Below the pieces are notes generated by a model that did no database searches, was not told where the DNA came from, and saw nothing but the letters and a program-made list of their open reading frames with translations. The position numbers and the translations under genes were made by a program. A DNA stretch of 64,000 nucleotides from Candidatus Hydrogenedens sp. (GTDB taxonomy: Bacteria > Hydrogenedentota > Hydrogenedentia > Hydrogenedentales > Hydrogenedentaceae), in the NCBI GenBank assembly GCA_035378955.1, contig DAOSUS010000005.1:33557-97556 (forward strand). The letters are read 5' to 3'. Below, in pieces: positions 44,061 through 53,430 of the stretch (position 1 is the stretch's first letter; each line of letters starts with the position of its first letter).

Positions 44061-45683
44061 ATGCGTCGTGGTCCCATAAAAGAATTAGGTTGGGGTAGTC
44101 GTTTTGGTCTTATTATGGCGATGGCGGGGAATGCAGTTGGATTGGGAAACTTTCTTCGTTTTCCTGGTCAGGCAGTCCCGTATGGTGGTGCCTTTATGGT
44201 TCCTTATTTTCTGGCACTCCTGTTGATAGGTATTCCATTAGCGTGGATAGAGTGGAGTATTGGGAGGAGGGGTGGAGCATATAAGCATGGAACTACACCG
44301 GGGATGTTCTATCGTCTCTGGAAGCATCCTATATCCAAATATCTGGGTATTTTTGGGATACTTCTCCCGGCAATGGTCGGTATTTATTATATTTATATAG
44401 AGTCGTGGGCGTTGGGCTATGCATGGCAGATGGCTACCGGAATGCTTCGAGGTAAACACACATACGAGGAAATGAAAGTATCTTTTGGGTCTTATGTAGG
44501 AACTGCAAATGCAGGAATGATAAGTTTCAGTAGTGTCTCGTACACTTTTTTCTTAATTACATTTTTAATAAATATTTTTGTTTTGGGACGAGGAATTGCC
44601 AAGGGGATAGAGATTGTTGCGAAGTATTGTATGCCTGTTTTGATAGTAATGGGGATGATACTGGCTATTCGTGTTTTGACTTTGCCACCACGCGGGGAAA
44701 GTCAGACAGTTAGCCATGGATTAGCCCAAATTTGGAGATTAAGCCCACAGGATTTTCAAACTTTGATGCGGCCCCATGTATGGATTGCAGCAACAGGGCA
44801 GATATTTTTCACGCTTAGTGTGGGTTTAGGTATGGTTCATACTTACGCCAGCTATCTCAAGAAGAAACATGACCTGACCTTGAATGGGCTTACGGCTTGT
44901 ATTACCAATGAATTCGTTGAAGTGGTATTGGGTGGTTCGATAGTAATTCCTGCAGCAGTGGTTTTTTTCGGTGTTGAAAGAGCCCGAGAAATTGTAGATA
45001 CGGATGGAACATTTGCAATTGGATTTTATGCTTTACCGCTTATATTTGAACAAATTCCTTATGGCGAAATTTTTGGGGTAATGTGGTTCTTCTTGCTTTT
45101 CCTTGCAGGGCTTACATCCAGTATGGCTATGTTTACTCCGTTGCTTGTATTTTTGGAAGATGAATTACAAATAGACCGACGAGTAGGCGTGCTTTTTGTA
45201 GCGTTTTTTGCGTTTATAATGATGCAACCTGTTATTCTGTTTAATCATCATAAGGTTCTTGATGAACTGGATTATTGGATGGGCACCTTCGGTCTGGTAT
45301 TGTTTGTTGCGATTGAAACGGTTGTATTTTCCTGGATATTCGGTGTGGATAAAGGCTGGGAGGAATTACATTTAGGAGCGGAATTAAAAGTTCCAAGAAT
45401 ATATTATTATATTATGAAATATATTACCCCTGTTTTTGCCGTAGGTCTTGTAGTATGGTTTTGCTATGATGGCTTGCTGGAAAAGATTACAATGAAAAAT
45501 GTTCCTATGGAGGATGTGCCCTATATATGGCTGGCTCGTATTATGATACTCTTGATGGCTTCTTTCCTTATGTGGGGTGTCTGGTATGCATGGCAAACAC
45601 ATCCAAAATTCTTTGAAGATGATGTGACAAATAATTCTCAAAATTCTAAAGAATTGAAAGACATTGAGGGTTCAATATCATGA
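44061..45683 (+). CDS. Sodium-dependent transporter, NSS/SNF family
   Basis: This 540-residue inner-membrane symporter has 11-12 helices. The first helix carries the family motif GNAVGLGNFLRFP, which shapes the Na+ and substrate sites; FFTLSVGLGMVHTYASYL in TM6 and a long TM10-12 end are also typical of LeuT-like proteins. The substrate is likely an amino acid; no specific ligand can be read. The start at 44061 (MRRGPIKELGWGSRFG) is chosen over an upstream frame start at 44010 because GAGGGAAA lies just before it and the family N-terminus starts there. The stop overlaps the ATG of a 47-codon ORF (ATGA), probably its small subunit. Confidence 0.9.
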   Translation: MRRGPIKELGWGSRFGLIMAMAGNAVGLGNFLRFPGQAVPYGGAFMVPYFLALLLIGIPLAWIEWSIGRRGGAYKHGTTPGMFYRLWKHPISKYLGIFGILLPAMVGIYYIYIESWALGYAWQMATGMLRGKHTYEEMKVSFGSYVGTANAGMISFSSVSYTFFLITFLINIFVLGRGIAKGIEIVAKYCMPVLIVMGMILAIRVLTLPPRGESQTVSHGLAQIWRLSPQDFQTLMRPHVWIAATGQIFFTLSVGLGMVHTYASYLKKKHDLTLNGLTACITNEFVEVVLGGSIVIPAAVVFFGVERAREIVDTDGTFAIGFYALPLIFEQIPYGEIFGVMWFFLLFLAGLTSSMAMFTPLLVFLEDELQIDRRVGVLFVAFFAFIMMQPVILFNHHKVLDELDYWMGTFGLVLFVAIETVVFSWIFGVDKGWEELHLGAELKVPRIYYYIMKYITPVFAVGLVVWFCYDGLLEKITMKNVPMEDVPYIWLARIMILLMASFLMWGVWYAWQTHPKFFEDDVTNNSQNSKELKDIEGSIS

Positions 45684-45823
45684 TGACATGGTACTCCTAC
45701 TTATATATGCTTACAGTTTGGGTGATTATTACAGGGTTAAATATCTACTGTTTTTATAGGGTTCTGACCAGTAAAAATATAATTACCCATGATGATGATG
45801 AAGAGGAAGAAAATAGCAAATAG
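45680..45823 (+). CDS. Putative small subunit of the Na+-dependent transporter (MetS-like)
   Basis: This is a 47-codon ORF whose ATG overlaps the transporter stop (ATGA, 45680-45683). The product begins with a single hydrophobic helix (about residues 6-28, YLYMLTVWVIITGLNIYCFY) and ends in an acidic tail of nine Asp/Glu/Ser/Asn residues (HDDDEEEENSK). Such one-helix partners, with stop-start overlap, follow NSS transporters in many bacteria, as with MetS, the small subunit of the corynebacterial methionine transporter. The overlap implies coupled translation in fixed ratio. Similarity to MetS is by size, topology and position only. Confidence 0.7.
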   Translation: MMTWYSYLYMLTVWVIITGLNIYCFYRVLTSKNIITHDDDEEEENSK

Positions 45824-45867
45824 ATAATTGGGCAGTTAGTAGGGTATGAATGTTTAATTAAGTAGTA

Positions 45868-47631
45868 TTATTCCCAACGAGGTGTGATACTTTCGCCATA
45901 GGAAACAGGTGCTTCTACTTCGGGCAATTTTACTTCAATTTCCAGATTGTCCAACAACGAACCTTCCGCTAAATAAAGGTCTATCAAAGCCTTTTCATAA
46001 GAAATTTGTGCCTGCAATTCCATCGTTTTTGCCATTGTATAATCGGTTTGAACCTGTAATACACGCCAACTTGTGCTTACCCCCAGACGAAGTCGTTTCT
46101 CTTCTGCAATAACATTGGCTTCCTGTAATTTTCTTGCCTGACGATTACTCTCCACAAGAATACGATTGGTTTCTACATTTCGAATAGCAAGATGAACACC
46201 CATCATTATGGCTTGTTCTATTTTCTTTTTGCGTTCTTCCATTTCCCGTTTGGTAAGTCGGGCTCTCTGAAATGCCCCTCTACCTGCACGATTTCCAATA
46301 GGAATGGTGGCTTTAATGCCATAAGTGTAATAAGTTTCATCATCATCACGGATACCGTAAAACATTTTGGTAATGGAACGGTCCCGTCCTCCCTGACCAT
46401 AACTCCCGATCAGGTCTAACTGTGGTAGCATATCATTTCTTGCCTGTAACATCTGGAGGTCTGCAATATCTATTTGTAAATCAGCCATTGCGATTTCGGG
46501 TCTATTTTTAAGTGCTTTTTCAACAGACTGGTCAAGGTCAGGAGCCAGTTTGGAAAGGTCGAAATTTTCATTTTCAAAACTATGAGGTCGGTCTGTAGGA
46601 ACGATGAGGACTTTTGAAAACATATTTTCTTCTCTTAACATAAGTAAGTTTTTTAACATATCCGAGGCACTTTCTAATTGAGCCTGGGCTGCAACCAATT
46701 CACTTTGTCGTGTTGCAACTCCTGCCTTTGCCTGTAATACCTCTATATCTGCTGCTGTTCCTATTTCTCTGCGTTTTTCACTAATGGACAAAAGTCGTTC
46801 TGCGTTTGCCAATGCTTCCTCACGCACTTTTACATTTTCCATTGCTCCAACTAAATCCCAATAGGCTTTTATAATTTCGTTTACGGTATTCATGATGGTC
46901 ATTTTTAATTGACCTTCTCCGATTTTTTCCGACTTCTTAGCCATTTCCAATCGTGCCGTATTTACTTTAATTCCAAATCCTCGTAATAAGGGTTGGGTTA
47001 GAGTAAATAAGAGTTGTCCACTATAATCTTTCGCAAAGTTAGAAAAGGAGGTTTCTTCAATATTGGTGTTAAAGGTAACGGCATATTGAGTACCTAATTT
47101 AAGTTTTCCACCTAAACTCGATTCAAAAGCAGTTTGTTTTGTATCGAAGCTGCTTATTTCAGCGTATGCACGAATTTGTTGACTTGCAAGAACCGATGCA
47201 TAATTATGTTGAAGTGATGTTTGTAAAAACGGGTCGAACATTCCTTGAGCCGTAAGTTGGTCTGCCTGTGCTTTTCTTGGTTCTAACCCACTGACGATAA
47301 TATCTGGGTTTTGTTTTAATGCCATTTCAATGCACTCTTTTAAAGACATGCGTAATACCGCATTAGGTCCTCGTCGTTCCTCTGTTACTTTACGAAGTGC
47401 GTCTAAGTCAATTAAATCTACGGATATTTCTTTTTTCAAATTTAGTTCTGTATTTTCCGAAGAAGTATCATCTGTGGTGTTTTGTTCAGTAATTGGGTTT
47501 GTTATAACGACTGTTTGTGTCCCCTCTGTGTTTTGTGGAAAAGCGGGATAGGTTAGTGAAAAGGAAAAAATAATCGGCAAAGTAAAAATATAAACAGTAT
47601 GGCACAACAAATAATTTTTTCTTTTTATCAT
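45868..47631 (-). CDS. TolC-family outer-membrane efflux protein
   Basis: The 587-residue precursor has a signal peptide (about 1-33, ending AFPQN) and an acidic, low-complexity N-terminal stretch. Then comes the repeated helix-hairpin structure of TolC proteins: LRMSLKECIEMALKQNPDI, GQLLFTLTQPLLRGFG, the pair of coiled-coil helices (EEALANAERLLSISEKRREIGTAADIEVLQAKA region) and a second half with PIGNRAGRGAFQRA and LGVSTSWRVLQVQTDY. It forms a trimeric channel across the outer membrane and periplasm for a pump encoded elsewhere: no RND or ABC pump genes are adjacent. This supports a diderm envelope. Confidence 0.88.
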   Translation of the reverse strand: MIKRKNYLLCHTVYIFTLPIIFSFSLTYPAFPQNTEGTQTVVITNPITEQNTTDDTSSENTELNLKKEISVDLIDLDALRKVTEERRGPNAVLRMSLKECIEMALKQNPDIIVSGLEPRKAQADQLTAQGMFDPFLQTSLQHNYASVLASQQIRAYAEISSFDTKQTAFESSLGGKLKLGTQYAVTFNTNIEETSFSNFAKDYSGQLLFTLTQPLLRGFGIKVNTARLEMAKKSEKIGEGQLKMTIMNTVNEIIKAYWDLVGAMENVKVREEALANAERLLSISEKRREIGTAADIEVLQAKAGVATRQSELVAAQAQLESASDMLKNLLMLREENMFSKVLIVPTDRPHSFENENFDLSKLAPDLDQSVEKALKNRPEIAMADLQIDIADLQMLQARNDMLPQLDLIGSYGQGGRDRSITKMFYGIRDDDETYYTYGIKATIPIGNRAGRGAFQRARLTKREMEERKKKIEQAIMMGVHLAIRNVETNRILVESNRQARKLQEANVIAEEKRLRLGVSTSWRVLQVQTDYTMAKTMELQAQISYEKALIDLYLAEGSLLDNLEIEVKLPEVEAPVSYGESITPRWE

Positions 47632-47850
47632 AGATATTTCCTCTTGCTTATTTACAAGGATTATAAACTGTTTGTCTTATAGAAATAAAAGATATGTTAA
47701 AATATCCATAATTATTTATATCAGTGTAATAAAAAAAGACACCACTTTAAAAACGATAAACTTTTTTATGATAAAATAACATCAAATCGTTTAATTATTA
47801 CAAAATATTTTAATATAGAACTCATTAATTTGTACTATATATCATCAATT

Positions 47851-48906
47851 ATGAAGATTAATCATCCAAAAATAAAAGTTTTAATATTATGGGGAATAGT
47901 CCTTTGTAGTTTTACGGGATTTTGGATTGGTCATGTTTATATTTCCAATTATCAGACTTTTGTTGCACCCCAAAATTATTTAGTGCGAGCAAAACATTAT
48001 CTACAAGAAGGACAAAAAGAGAAGGCTTTACAGGAAATAGAATGGGGAATGAATACTTTTAGACCTGTAAGTTCGGAGACTTTGGCTTTTCTAATGAAAA
48101 TAAAGAAAGATAATCTTGAAGAAAACAAATATAACGAATTGGAAAAGAAATATCAGATAACCATGTTACTTGAGAAGTGTAATTCTTCCGAAAATATCCA
48201 ATTAGATACCCAAATATTGGACACATGCGAGATTTCTTTTCCTTCTTTGTCAAAATCTACTCAGTCTTCGGTTTTTTCCCTTTGGAAATTATTAACTCGA
48301 CGAACATTGAAATGTATGCAAGGTATAAACCTATCAGGAAATCAGATACTAAACTTTTTATATTATTCGGGAGGAATTTTTTGTGGAAACTCCAACATAG
48401 GAAATACAGGAATTACAGTTGATGACGATTTGCTTATTGTTAGTGAAGGGAGTGCAGAAGGCAGTGGGGCACAGATATGGTTTCAAGGTAAAAATTATGC
48501 AGGTAATCGAAGGGGATTTTATGTGTTCATTTTAACGCCACCGCCATGTAAGGTTTTTAGAGCAGACCGATTTGATATATGGGAAAGTAGAAATGAGGCA
48601 ATAAAGATGGAACAGTTTTTAGAGGAAGTTCCTGAAGGGTATATTGGTGCGTTTGCGGTAGCAGATGAGGCAACTGAAAATATGACAGACACGTTAGAAC
48701 AAATTTTGTTACGCTTCGGTTTTTCAAAGCAAACTTATGACCGAAATGAATTAAAATTATTTGGTTATGGATATGCGTTTGCAGGTATTGGTGTTAAAGG
48801 TGTTAAAGAAGGAACGGCAGTTCAAAATTGGGCTAAATATGACCCGTCGAAGAAAAGTATCCCAATCGCAGTTGTAGGGATTTTGAAAGGGGGTGAAAAG
48901 AAGTGA
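47851..48906 (+). CDS. Membrane-anchored protein with ILEI/PANDER (FAM3-like) domain
   Basis: The 351-residue protein has an N-terminal membrane helix (about 8-28), a helical, TPR-like segment (40-110), and a C-terminal beta/alpha domain (about 190-328) that matches the interleukin-like EMT inducer (ILEI/FAM3) pattern. The pattern elements are RRGFYVFILTPPPC, RADRFDIWESRNEAIKM (FDTW-like), FLEEVPEGYIGAFAVADEATENM, a helix to FGFSK, and FGYGYAFAGIGVKG. In eukaryotes this fold is secreted and signalling; in bacteria it occurs in envelope proteins of unknown role. The stop overlaps the GTG of the WecA-like gene (GTGA), so a function in surface glycan or lipid-linked sugar synthesis is a reasonable guess. 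The start site is weak. Confidence 0.65.
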   Translation: MKINHPKIKVLILWGIVLCSFTGFWIGHVYISNYQTFVAPQNYLVRAKHYLQEGQKEKALQEIEWGMNTFRPVSSETLAFLMKIKKDNLEENKYNELEKKYQITMLLEKCNSSENIQLDTQILDTCEISFPSLSKSTQSSVFSLWKLLTRRTLKCMQGINLSGNQILNFLYYSGGIFCGNSNIGNTGITVDDDLLIVSEGSAEGSGAQIWFQGKNYAGNRRGFYVFILTPPPCKVFRADRFDIWESRNEAIKMEQFLEEVPEGYIGAFAVADEATENMTDTLEQILLRFGFSKQTYDRNELKLFGYGYAFAGIGVKGVKEGTAVQNWAKYDPSKKSIPIAVVGILKGGEKK

Positions 48907-49985
48907 AAACACAGGATTGGGCATATCTAAATCTTTTTCTTTTATCATTTTTGATTACATTAATTTTAGTTCCAATTTTCCGATGGTTAGCGATGAAGTT
49001 AGGTGTATATGATGTCCCTAATGAAGTTAGAAAGGTTCACAAAAAACCCATACCTTATTTAGGAGGTATATCGTTCTACATAGCCTATTTAATTGCATGC
49101 CTATTTATTGAATGGCGTTATCCTCAATATTTTGATGAAAAAATGCTAATAATCGGTATCGGTGGAACATTTATTGTATTAATGGGCGTGTTAGATGATT
49201 TAATATCCATACCTGCAAGTAAAAAATTGGTGTTTGAATTACTATTGGGAGTAATTCTCTTTTATTGGGGTTTTAAATCAACGACAATTGCACATCCTTT
49301 TGGGGGAACTATTGATATTGGTCCTCTGGCTCTGTTAATAACAGTTTTATGGATAGTGGGAGTAACCAATGCCATTAATATTGTAGATGGTCTCGATGGT
49401 CTTGCGAGTGGACTTGTGGCTATTTCCTCTATTACCATCTTTGCCATAGCCTATGCCAATAAGCAGACATTTAGTTGCTTGATTATGAGTTTCCTTTTAG
49501 GTTGCACAATCGCTTTTTTAATTTATAATTCTCACCCAGCATCTATTTTTATGGGTGATGCCGGGGCTCTTTTTTTGGGCTTTGTGTTAGGTTGTGCCAC
49601 TTTAGTAGAACGGAAAAAAGGAATAACCGTTGTAGCATTAATGGTGCCTATGGTTGTATTAGCAGTTCCTTTTCTGGATACCTTTTTAAGTTTTTTGCGA
49701 AGGCTTCGGCGTTCTAAGGAGATTGGTTTTTTTACTTCAGATAAAGACTGTATATATCATCGCCTATTGCGTTTAGGTTTAACCCAACGGCAAGTAGTAT
49801 TTTCTTTGTATTATTTTTCTATATGTATGGGTTTCCTTGCCTATATTACCTCATTATTGTCGTCAAGATACACTTTTCTTGTGCTTATATTAGTTTGTAT
49901 GTTGACATTAATGGGGGTAATTATTCTGCATTTTATTGAGAGTATTTCTGGAGAAAAACAAAATCAAAATAATACAAAAGGGTAA
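48903..49985 (+). CDS. Undecaprenyl-phosphate sugar-1-phosphate transferase (WecA/TagO, MraY family)
   Basis: This 360-residue polytopic membrane enzyme has the family motifs: DVPNEVRKVHKKPIPYLGGI, a GVLDDLISIP acid pair for metal, NAINIVDGLDGLASGLV, FMGDAGALFLGF and a cytosolic loop ending DKDCIYHRLLRLG. It attaches a UDP-activated sugar phosphate (typically GlcNAc-1-P) to undecaprenyl phosphate to start assembly of O-antigen or another surface glycan. It starts with GTG overlapping the stop of the ILEI-domain gene, indicating coupled translation. No glycan flippase is adjacent. It could equally be used for teichoic-like or exopolysaccharide initiation. Confidence 0.9.
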   Translation: MKTQDWAYLNLFLLSFLITLILVPIFRWLAMKLGVYDVPNEVRKVHKKPIPYLGGISFYIAYLIACLFIEWRYPQYFDEKMLIIGIGGTFIVLMGVLDDLISIPASKKLVFELLLGVILFYWGFKSTTIAHPFGGTIDIGPLALLITVLWIVGVTNAINIVDGLDGLASGLVAISSITIFAIAYANKQTFSCLIMSFLLGCTIAFLIYNSHPASIFMGDAGALFLGFVLGCATLVERKKGITVVALMVPMVVLAVPFLDTFLSFLRRLRRSKEIGFFTSDKDCIYHRLLRLGLTQRQVVFSLYYFSICMGFLAYITSLLSSRYTFLVLILVCMLTLMGVIILHFIESISGEKQNQNNTKG

Positions 49986-50025
49986 AATTATACTTCTTAG
50001 ATTAAGTAAACCTTAAACCCTTATA

Positions 50026-50922
50026 TCAAATTAATTTTATTGATTTGAGAGTTGTTTCTAATTTTGAAATCTCCTGTTTTGTTAATTCCCGATGGGGAGG
50101 ACGAACAAAGCCAACATCAATACCGCGTAATTTGAGTGCTTGCTTAAATATCGCTAAATTTTTACCATATTGCAATACCTGGCAAAGTTTTGTTAATTGA
50201 GATTGGTATATCCAGGCTTCGGGCAACTTCCGTTTCATTACATTTTCATAGATACCCAAATAGATTTCGGGTGCGACATTTGAAGTTCCAGAAACAGCCG
50301 CCTGAACACCTGCTAAGAAAGCCTGATAACCATATTCATCTACTCCATTTATTACTGTGAAAGATGTTGGCTTCTGGAGTAGTAATTCAGAAAGATTTAC
50401 CATATTCCCTGTGCTGTCTTTAATACCAACAATATTTTTATGTTTTTGTGCCAACTTAATAATGAGCGAGTTAGGTAAGAAATTTCTTGCACAGGAAGGG
50501 ATATTGTAAAGCAATATAGGAATACTTGGGAACTCTGAAGCAATAGTAGAAAAATATTTATACAGAGCATCTTCGTCATAATAATAATATCCTGGTGCAA
50601 CAATGCCCACAGCATAAACCTTCTTTTCAACCGCATGAGCCGTAAGTTCCATCGTTGAGTGTAAATCCAATGTTCCTGTGTGGGGAATTACCATTATTTT
50701 TGGGTTGACACATTTTAGGACACTTTCCAACAATTCTTTTCTTTCCGCAATAGTCATAACAAGCCCTTCCCCTGTTGTCCCTCCTACGAACAAACCATGA
50801 ACCCCTTTATCTTGTAAAAAATGAATGAGTTTATGTAATTTGGGATGGTCAATTTCTTTGCCCCCTTTTGTAAAAGGGGTTAGATTGGCACAAATAATAC
50901 CGCGTATGTTTTTTTGTTCCAT
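50026..50922 (-). CDS. Dihydrodipicolinate synthase / N-acetylneuraminate lyase family aldolase
   Basis: This 298-residue (beta/alpha)8 class I aldolase has LFVGGTTGEGLVMT (the glycine-rich GTTGE loop), the active-site Tyr in LLYNIPSCA and the Schiff-base Lys in VGIKDSTGN. It could be DapA (lysine/peptidoglycan), or a 2-keto-3-deoxy sugar acid or N-acetylneuraminate aldolase; the sequence does not decide, and the residues that mark true DapA were not separated here. Neighbours are a GlmU-like enzyme and a secreted esterase on the same strand, which gives more weight to sugar metabolism. AAAGGA lies upstream of the ATG. Confidence 0.85.
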   Translation of the reverse strand: MEQKNIRGIICANLTPFTKGGKEIDHPKLHKLIHFLQDKGVHGLFVGGTTGEGLVMTIAERKELLESVLKCVNPKIMVIPHTGTLDLHSTMELTAHAVEKKVYAVGIVAPGYYYYDEDALYKYFSTIASEFPSIPILLYNIPSCARNFLPNSLIIKLAQKHKNIVGIKDSTGNMVNLSELLLQKPTSFTVINGVDEYGYQAFLAGVQAAVSGTSNVAPEIYLGIYENVMKRKLPEAWIYQSQLTKLCQVLQYGKNLAIFKQALKLRGIDVGFVRPPHRELTKQEISKLETTLKSIKLI

Positions 50923-50959
50923 TGTCTTTTTCCTTTATAAATTCTGTAAATAGGTTTGT

Positions 50960-52339
50960 TTAAGGGTACCTATTGGGTCCCCATGATTTAATTTCTATCG
51001 GTTGTTTTAAAAGAACCAGGGAATAAGGGTCAATATCATTGCTTACGATGATACCGGGTCCAACGCAAGAATATGCTCCTATACGTACTCCCGGCATGAA
51101 CATAACATTTATTCCTGTTCGACAATAGTCGCCAAGATATGTTAAATTCCCATGATAAGGAGGAATTTCTTTGCGTTGTTTACATCGAACTTCTTTTATT
51201 TTATCATCAAACCTCCATGTAGCACTAATGGTTCCTGCTCCAATATCGACATGCGAACCTATTACACCAGATACACAGCAGGTATGGACCATAAATACAG
51301 TATCTAATGTAATACCTTCAAATTCTGCATTATGAAGTATTTTATTATTCTCACCTATAATTGAATTTTTATGAATTTTTGCAAATTCAGAAATATTTGT
51401 GTTGCTATTTACAAAAATATTTTCTTCAAGAAGTGCACCGATAGCAATATGACTATTCATCCCGAGCACAAGGTTTCCTTTTATAACAGTTCCTTTCTCA
51501 ATTCTTCCTCCCTCATGTATCCATAACTTTGCATCTGGTAAAATATCTGCTCCATCATTTATGAATGCGGATTTGTCTATAATGGATACTTCCATTTTTT
51601 CGAATATATTTGACAAGGCCTTTTGATTTGCCTCAATTAAATCCCAGGGATGGTCAATATCAACTACAAAACTGTTTGCAGAGATACAGGATATTTCACA
51701 CTTCCTCTCCAACATCCCATCAATAGCAGAGATTAGATTTCCTTCGGGAGCAGGCATTGCTCCAAGAGGGGCAGAACGAATAATCCCAGGTTCGTAATTA
51801 AATGCCTCTTTTAATGATTTTGTTTTTCCAATAAGAGCACCACCAAACCAAAATTCAGAAGTCTGTCTGTCAAAAACCAAGTGTTTTAATTTATTGTCTG
51901 TTCCTTTTTGTATAAATGTTGTATGCAAAGGGAAAGGTTTCTGATTAGAGACTAAAATCGAGCTCTCGTTGTGTTGTTCCTGATGTATTTTTATAAAATG
52001 AGATAAATTTTCCTGAGTAGTAGCAATATCACCATAAAGTATCAGGGTTTCCGAAGAAGAGAATATATCTAAATTGGAGCGTATTGTATCAGTAAGAGTA
52101 TCATTTTCTTTACTTTTCAGAAAAGATAACCCTCTAATGTCGTGTAAAGCATGTCGAACACTTTGTTCTAAGTATCCTGTGAGTATGGTAATATCTTCAA
52201 TACCTATTTCTTTGAGTTGTAAAACAAGCCTTCGAATTACGGGCGTATTTAATATAGGGAGTGTTACTTTATTTCTAACTGTGGAGAAAGGAAAAATTCC
52301 TTCTCCACAACCAGCAGCGAGTATAATGGCAGAAATCAT
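50960..52339 (-). CDS. GlmU-like bifunctional nucleotidyltransferase/left-handed beta-helix protein
   Basis: The 459-residue protein has an N-terminal NTP-transferase fold (AIILAAGCGEGIFPFS..., NKVTLPILNTPVI), residues about 1-240, and a C-terminal hexapeptide beta-helix (about 250-450; FINDGADILPDAKLWI, GVIGSHVDIGAGT, GNLTYLGDYCRTGINVMFMPGVRIG). The layout is that of GlmU and of archaeal-type sugar-1-phosphate nucleotidyl/acetyltransferases. The usual GxGTRLxP loop is altered to GCGEGIFPF, so the nucleotide reaction may be weak or different. Inferred role: activation of a (possibly amino) sugar for cell-surface use. The ATG at 52339 is preferred to a TTG 51 bp upstream. Confidence 0.75.
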   Translation of the reverse strand: MISAIILAAGCGEGIFPFSTVRNKVTLPILNTPVIRRLVLQLKEIGIEDITILTGYLEQSVRHALHDIRGLSFLKSKENDTLTDTIRSNLDIFSSSETLILYGDIATTQENLSHFIKIHQEQHNESSILVSNQKPFPLHTTFIQKGTDNKLKHLVFDRQTSEFWFGGALIGKTKSLKEAFNYEPGIIRSAPLGAMPAPEGNLISAIDGMLERKCEISCISANSFVVDIDHPWDLIEANQKALSNIFEKMEVSIIDKSAFINDGADILPDAKLWIHEGGRIEKGTVIKGNLVLGMNSHIAIGALLEENIFVNSNTNISEFAKIHKNSIIGENNKILHNAEFEGITLDTVFMVHTCCVSGVIGSHVDIGAGTISATWRFDDKIKEVRCKQRKEIPPYHGNLTYLGDYCRTGINVMFMPGVRIGAYSCVGPGIIVSNDIDPYSLVLLKQPIEIKSWGPNRYP

Positions 52340-52409
52340 TGCAGGTCTTTCTTTTATATAGGAAATATTATGCCTTTTAAAATAAGGCAAAACTTTTTAT
52401 AGTTTCAAT

Positions 52410-53327
52410 TTACATCTGTTGCATAGCATTTTTAAAAAAGTCCCAGATAAGTTTTGAAGCGTCGGGTTCTGGTGCTGTAGGTCCTACTATAAATTGAGGG
52501 TAAAAATTTTTTGTGCCAGGCCAGGTATGTCCACCCCCAATGATTTTATATAGAAAAACCGAAGGGACACAATTATAATTAACAACTTCTGTGTAAAATG
52601 TATCTTCTGTATTACTATCAGGTAGTTGTGTAACAATAGTTTCCCCAGAATATCCATATTGCTTTGCCCACCATTCTGCGTTTTCTTCTGCCGATAAGAA
52701 TACAGGTCTTTTGCCGGGTCCTGCGTTGGTTTCCCCTCCATTAAAGGGAACCACTGGGTCGGCTGTCCCGTGGATAATTAAAACGGGAATATTTTTTTGA
52801 GGTTTTCTTTCTTCTGCATAGATTTGTGTCATACTGCCCATTACAGGAGCAATTGCAGCAAAACGCTTCGAGTAACATGCAAATGCTTGTATCATCATTC
52901 CTCCTGCAGAAGCACCCGTTGCAAAAATTTGGTTTGTTTGAATAGGGTATCGGGACAGCAAATAATCAATAAGCACCTCTAAAAATCGAGTATCTTTATT
53001 AGGTAATGGGGCTGTTTTCCATGTTCTCCATTTGCCCTGAGGATAAACCACAATAAACTTTTCTTCATCGGCGAGTTGGTTAAATCGTGTTAACTTTTCC
53101 ATTCCGCGTGCGGTATCGCTAAATTGGTGGAGAGCGAGGAGTAAAGGAACAGGTGTTGTACTGTCCAGATTTGGAGGAATATGCAAGCGGTAATAGCGTG
53201 TTTCTCCATCTACTTTTATTTTTGAGTAACCTGCGTAACAAGAGGTAAATAAAAAAATAATCAATATCGAGAAAAGAGATAATGTGCTTCCTGAAATAAT
53301 AAACAATCGTTTTTTCTTTTCAATCAT
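52410..53327 (-). CDS. Secreted alpha/beta-hydrolase lipoprotein, PHB depolymerase/LpqC-like esterase
   Basis: The 305-residue protein has an N-terminal lipoprotein signal (Cys30 after ILIIFLFTS). The body is an esterase of the LpqC/PHB-depolymerase group: YYRLHIPPNL, LALHQFSDTARGM, VYPQGKWRTW, the nucleophile elbow ATGASAGGM with Ser140, and IHGTADPVVPFNGG with GGGHTWPG for the Asp and His. Members cleave ester-linked ferulate/acetyl groups from plant polysaccharides or PHB. Given the other secreted glycan-active genes, carbohydrate esterase activity is plausible. AAAGGA lies 9 nt before the ATG at 53327; a longer frame to 53366 has no better site. Confidence 0.83.
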   Translation of the reverse strand: MIEKKKRLFIISGSTLSLFSILIIFLFTSCYAGYSKIKVDGETRYYRLHIPPNLDSTTPVPLLLALHQFSDTARGMEKLTRFNQLADEEKFIVVYPQGKWRTWKTAPLPNKDTRFLEVLIDYLLSRYPIQTNQIFATGASAGGMMIQAFACYSKRFAAIAPVMGSMTQIYAEERKPQKNIPVLIIHGTADPVVPFNGGETNAGPGKRPVFLSAEENAEWWAKQYGYSGETIVTQLPDSNTEDTFYTEVVNYNCVPSVFLYKIIGGGHTWPGTKNFYPQFIVGPTAPEPDASKLIWDFFKNAMQQM

Positions 53328-53430
53328 TGTCTTTTGTCCTTTTTTGAATATATCGTTCCCAATCAATGTTATAAAAAAAGTATAATATATACAGTAATTA
53401 AAATAAACAGTTTTACTGGAAAGATAACAA

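Noticed and set aside
47632..47850. 219-bp gap between tolC and the ILEI-domain gene
   Set aside because: AT-rich divergent promoter region; no ORF, repeat or stable hairpin that I can support.
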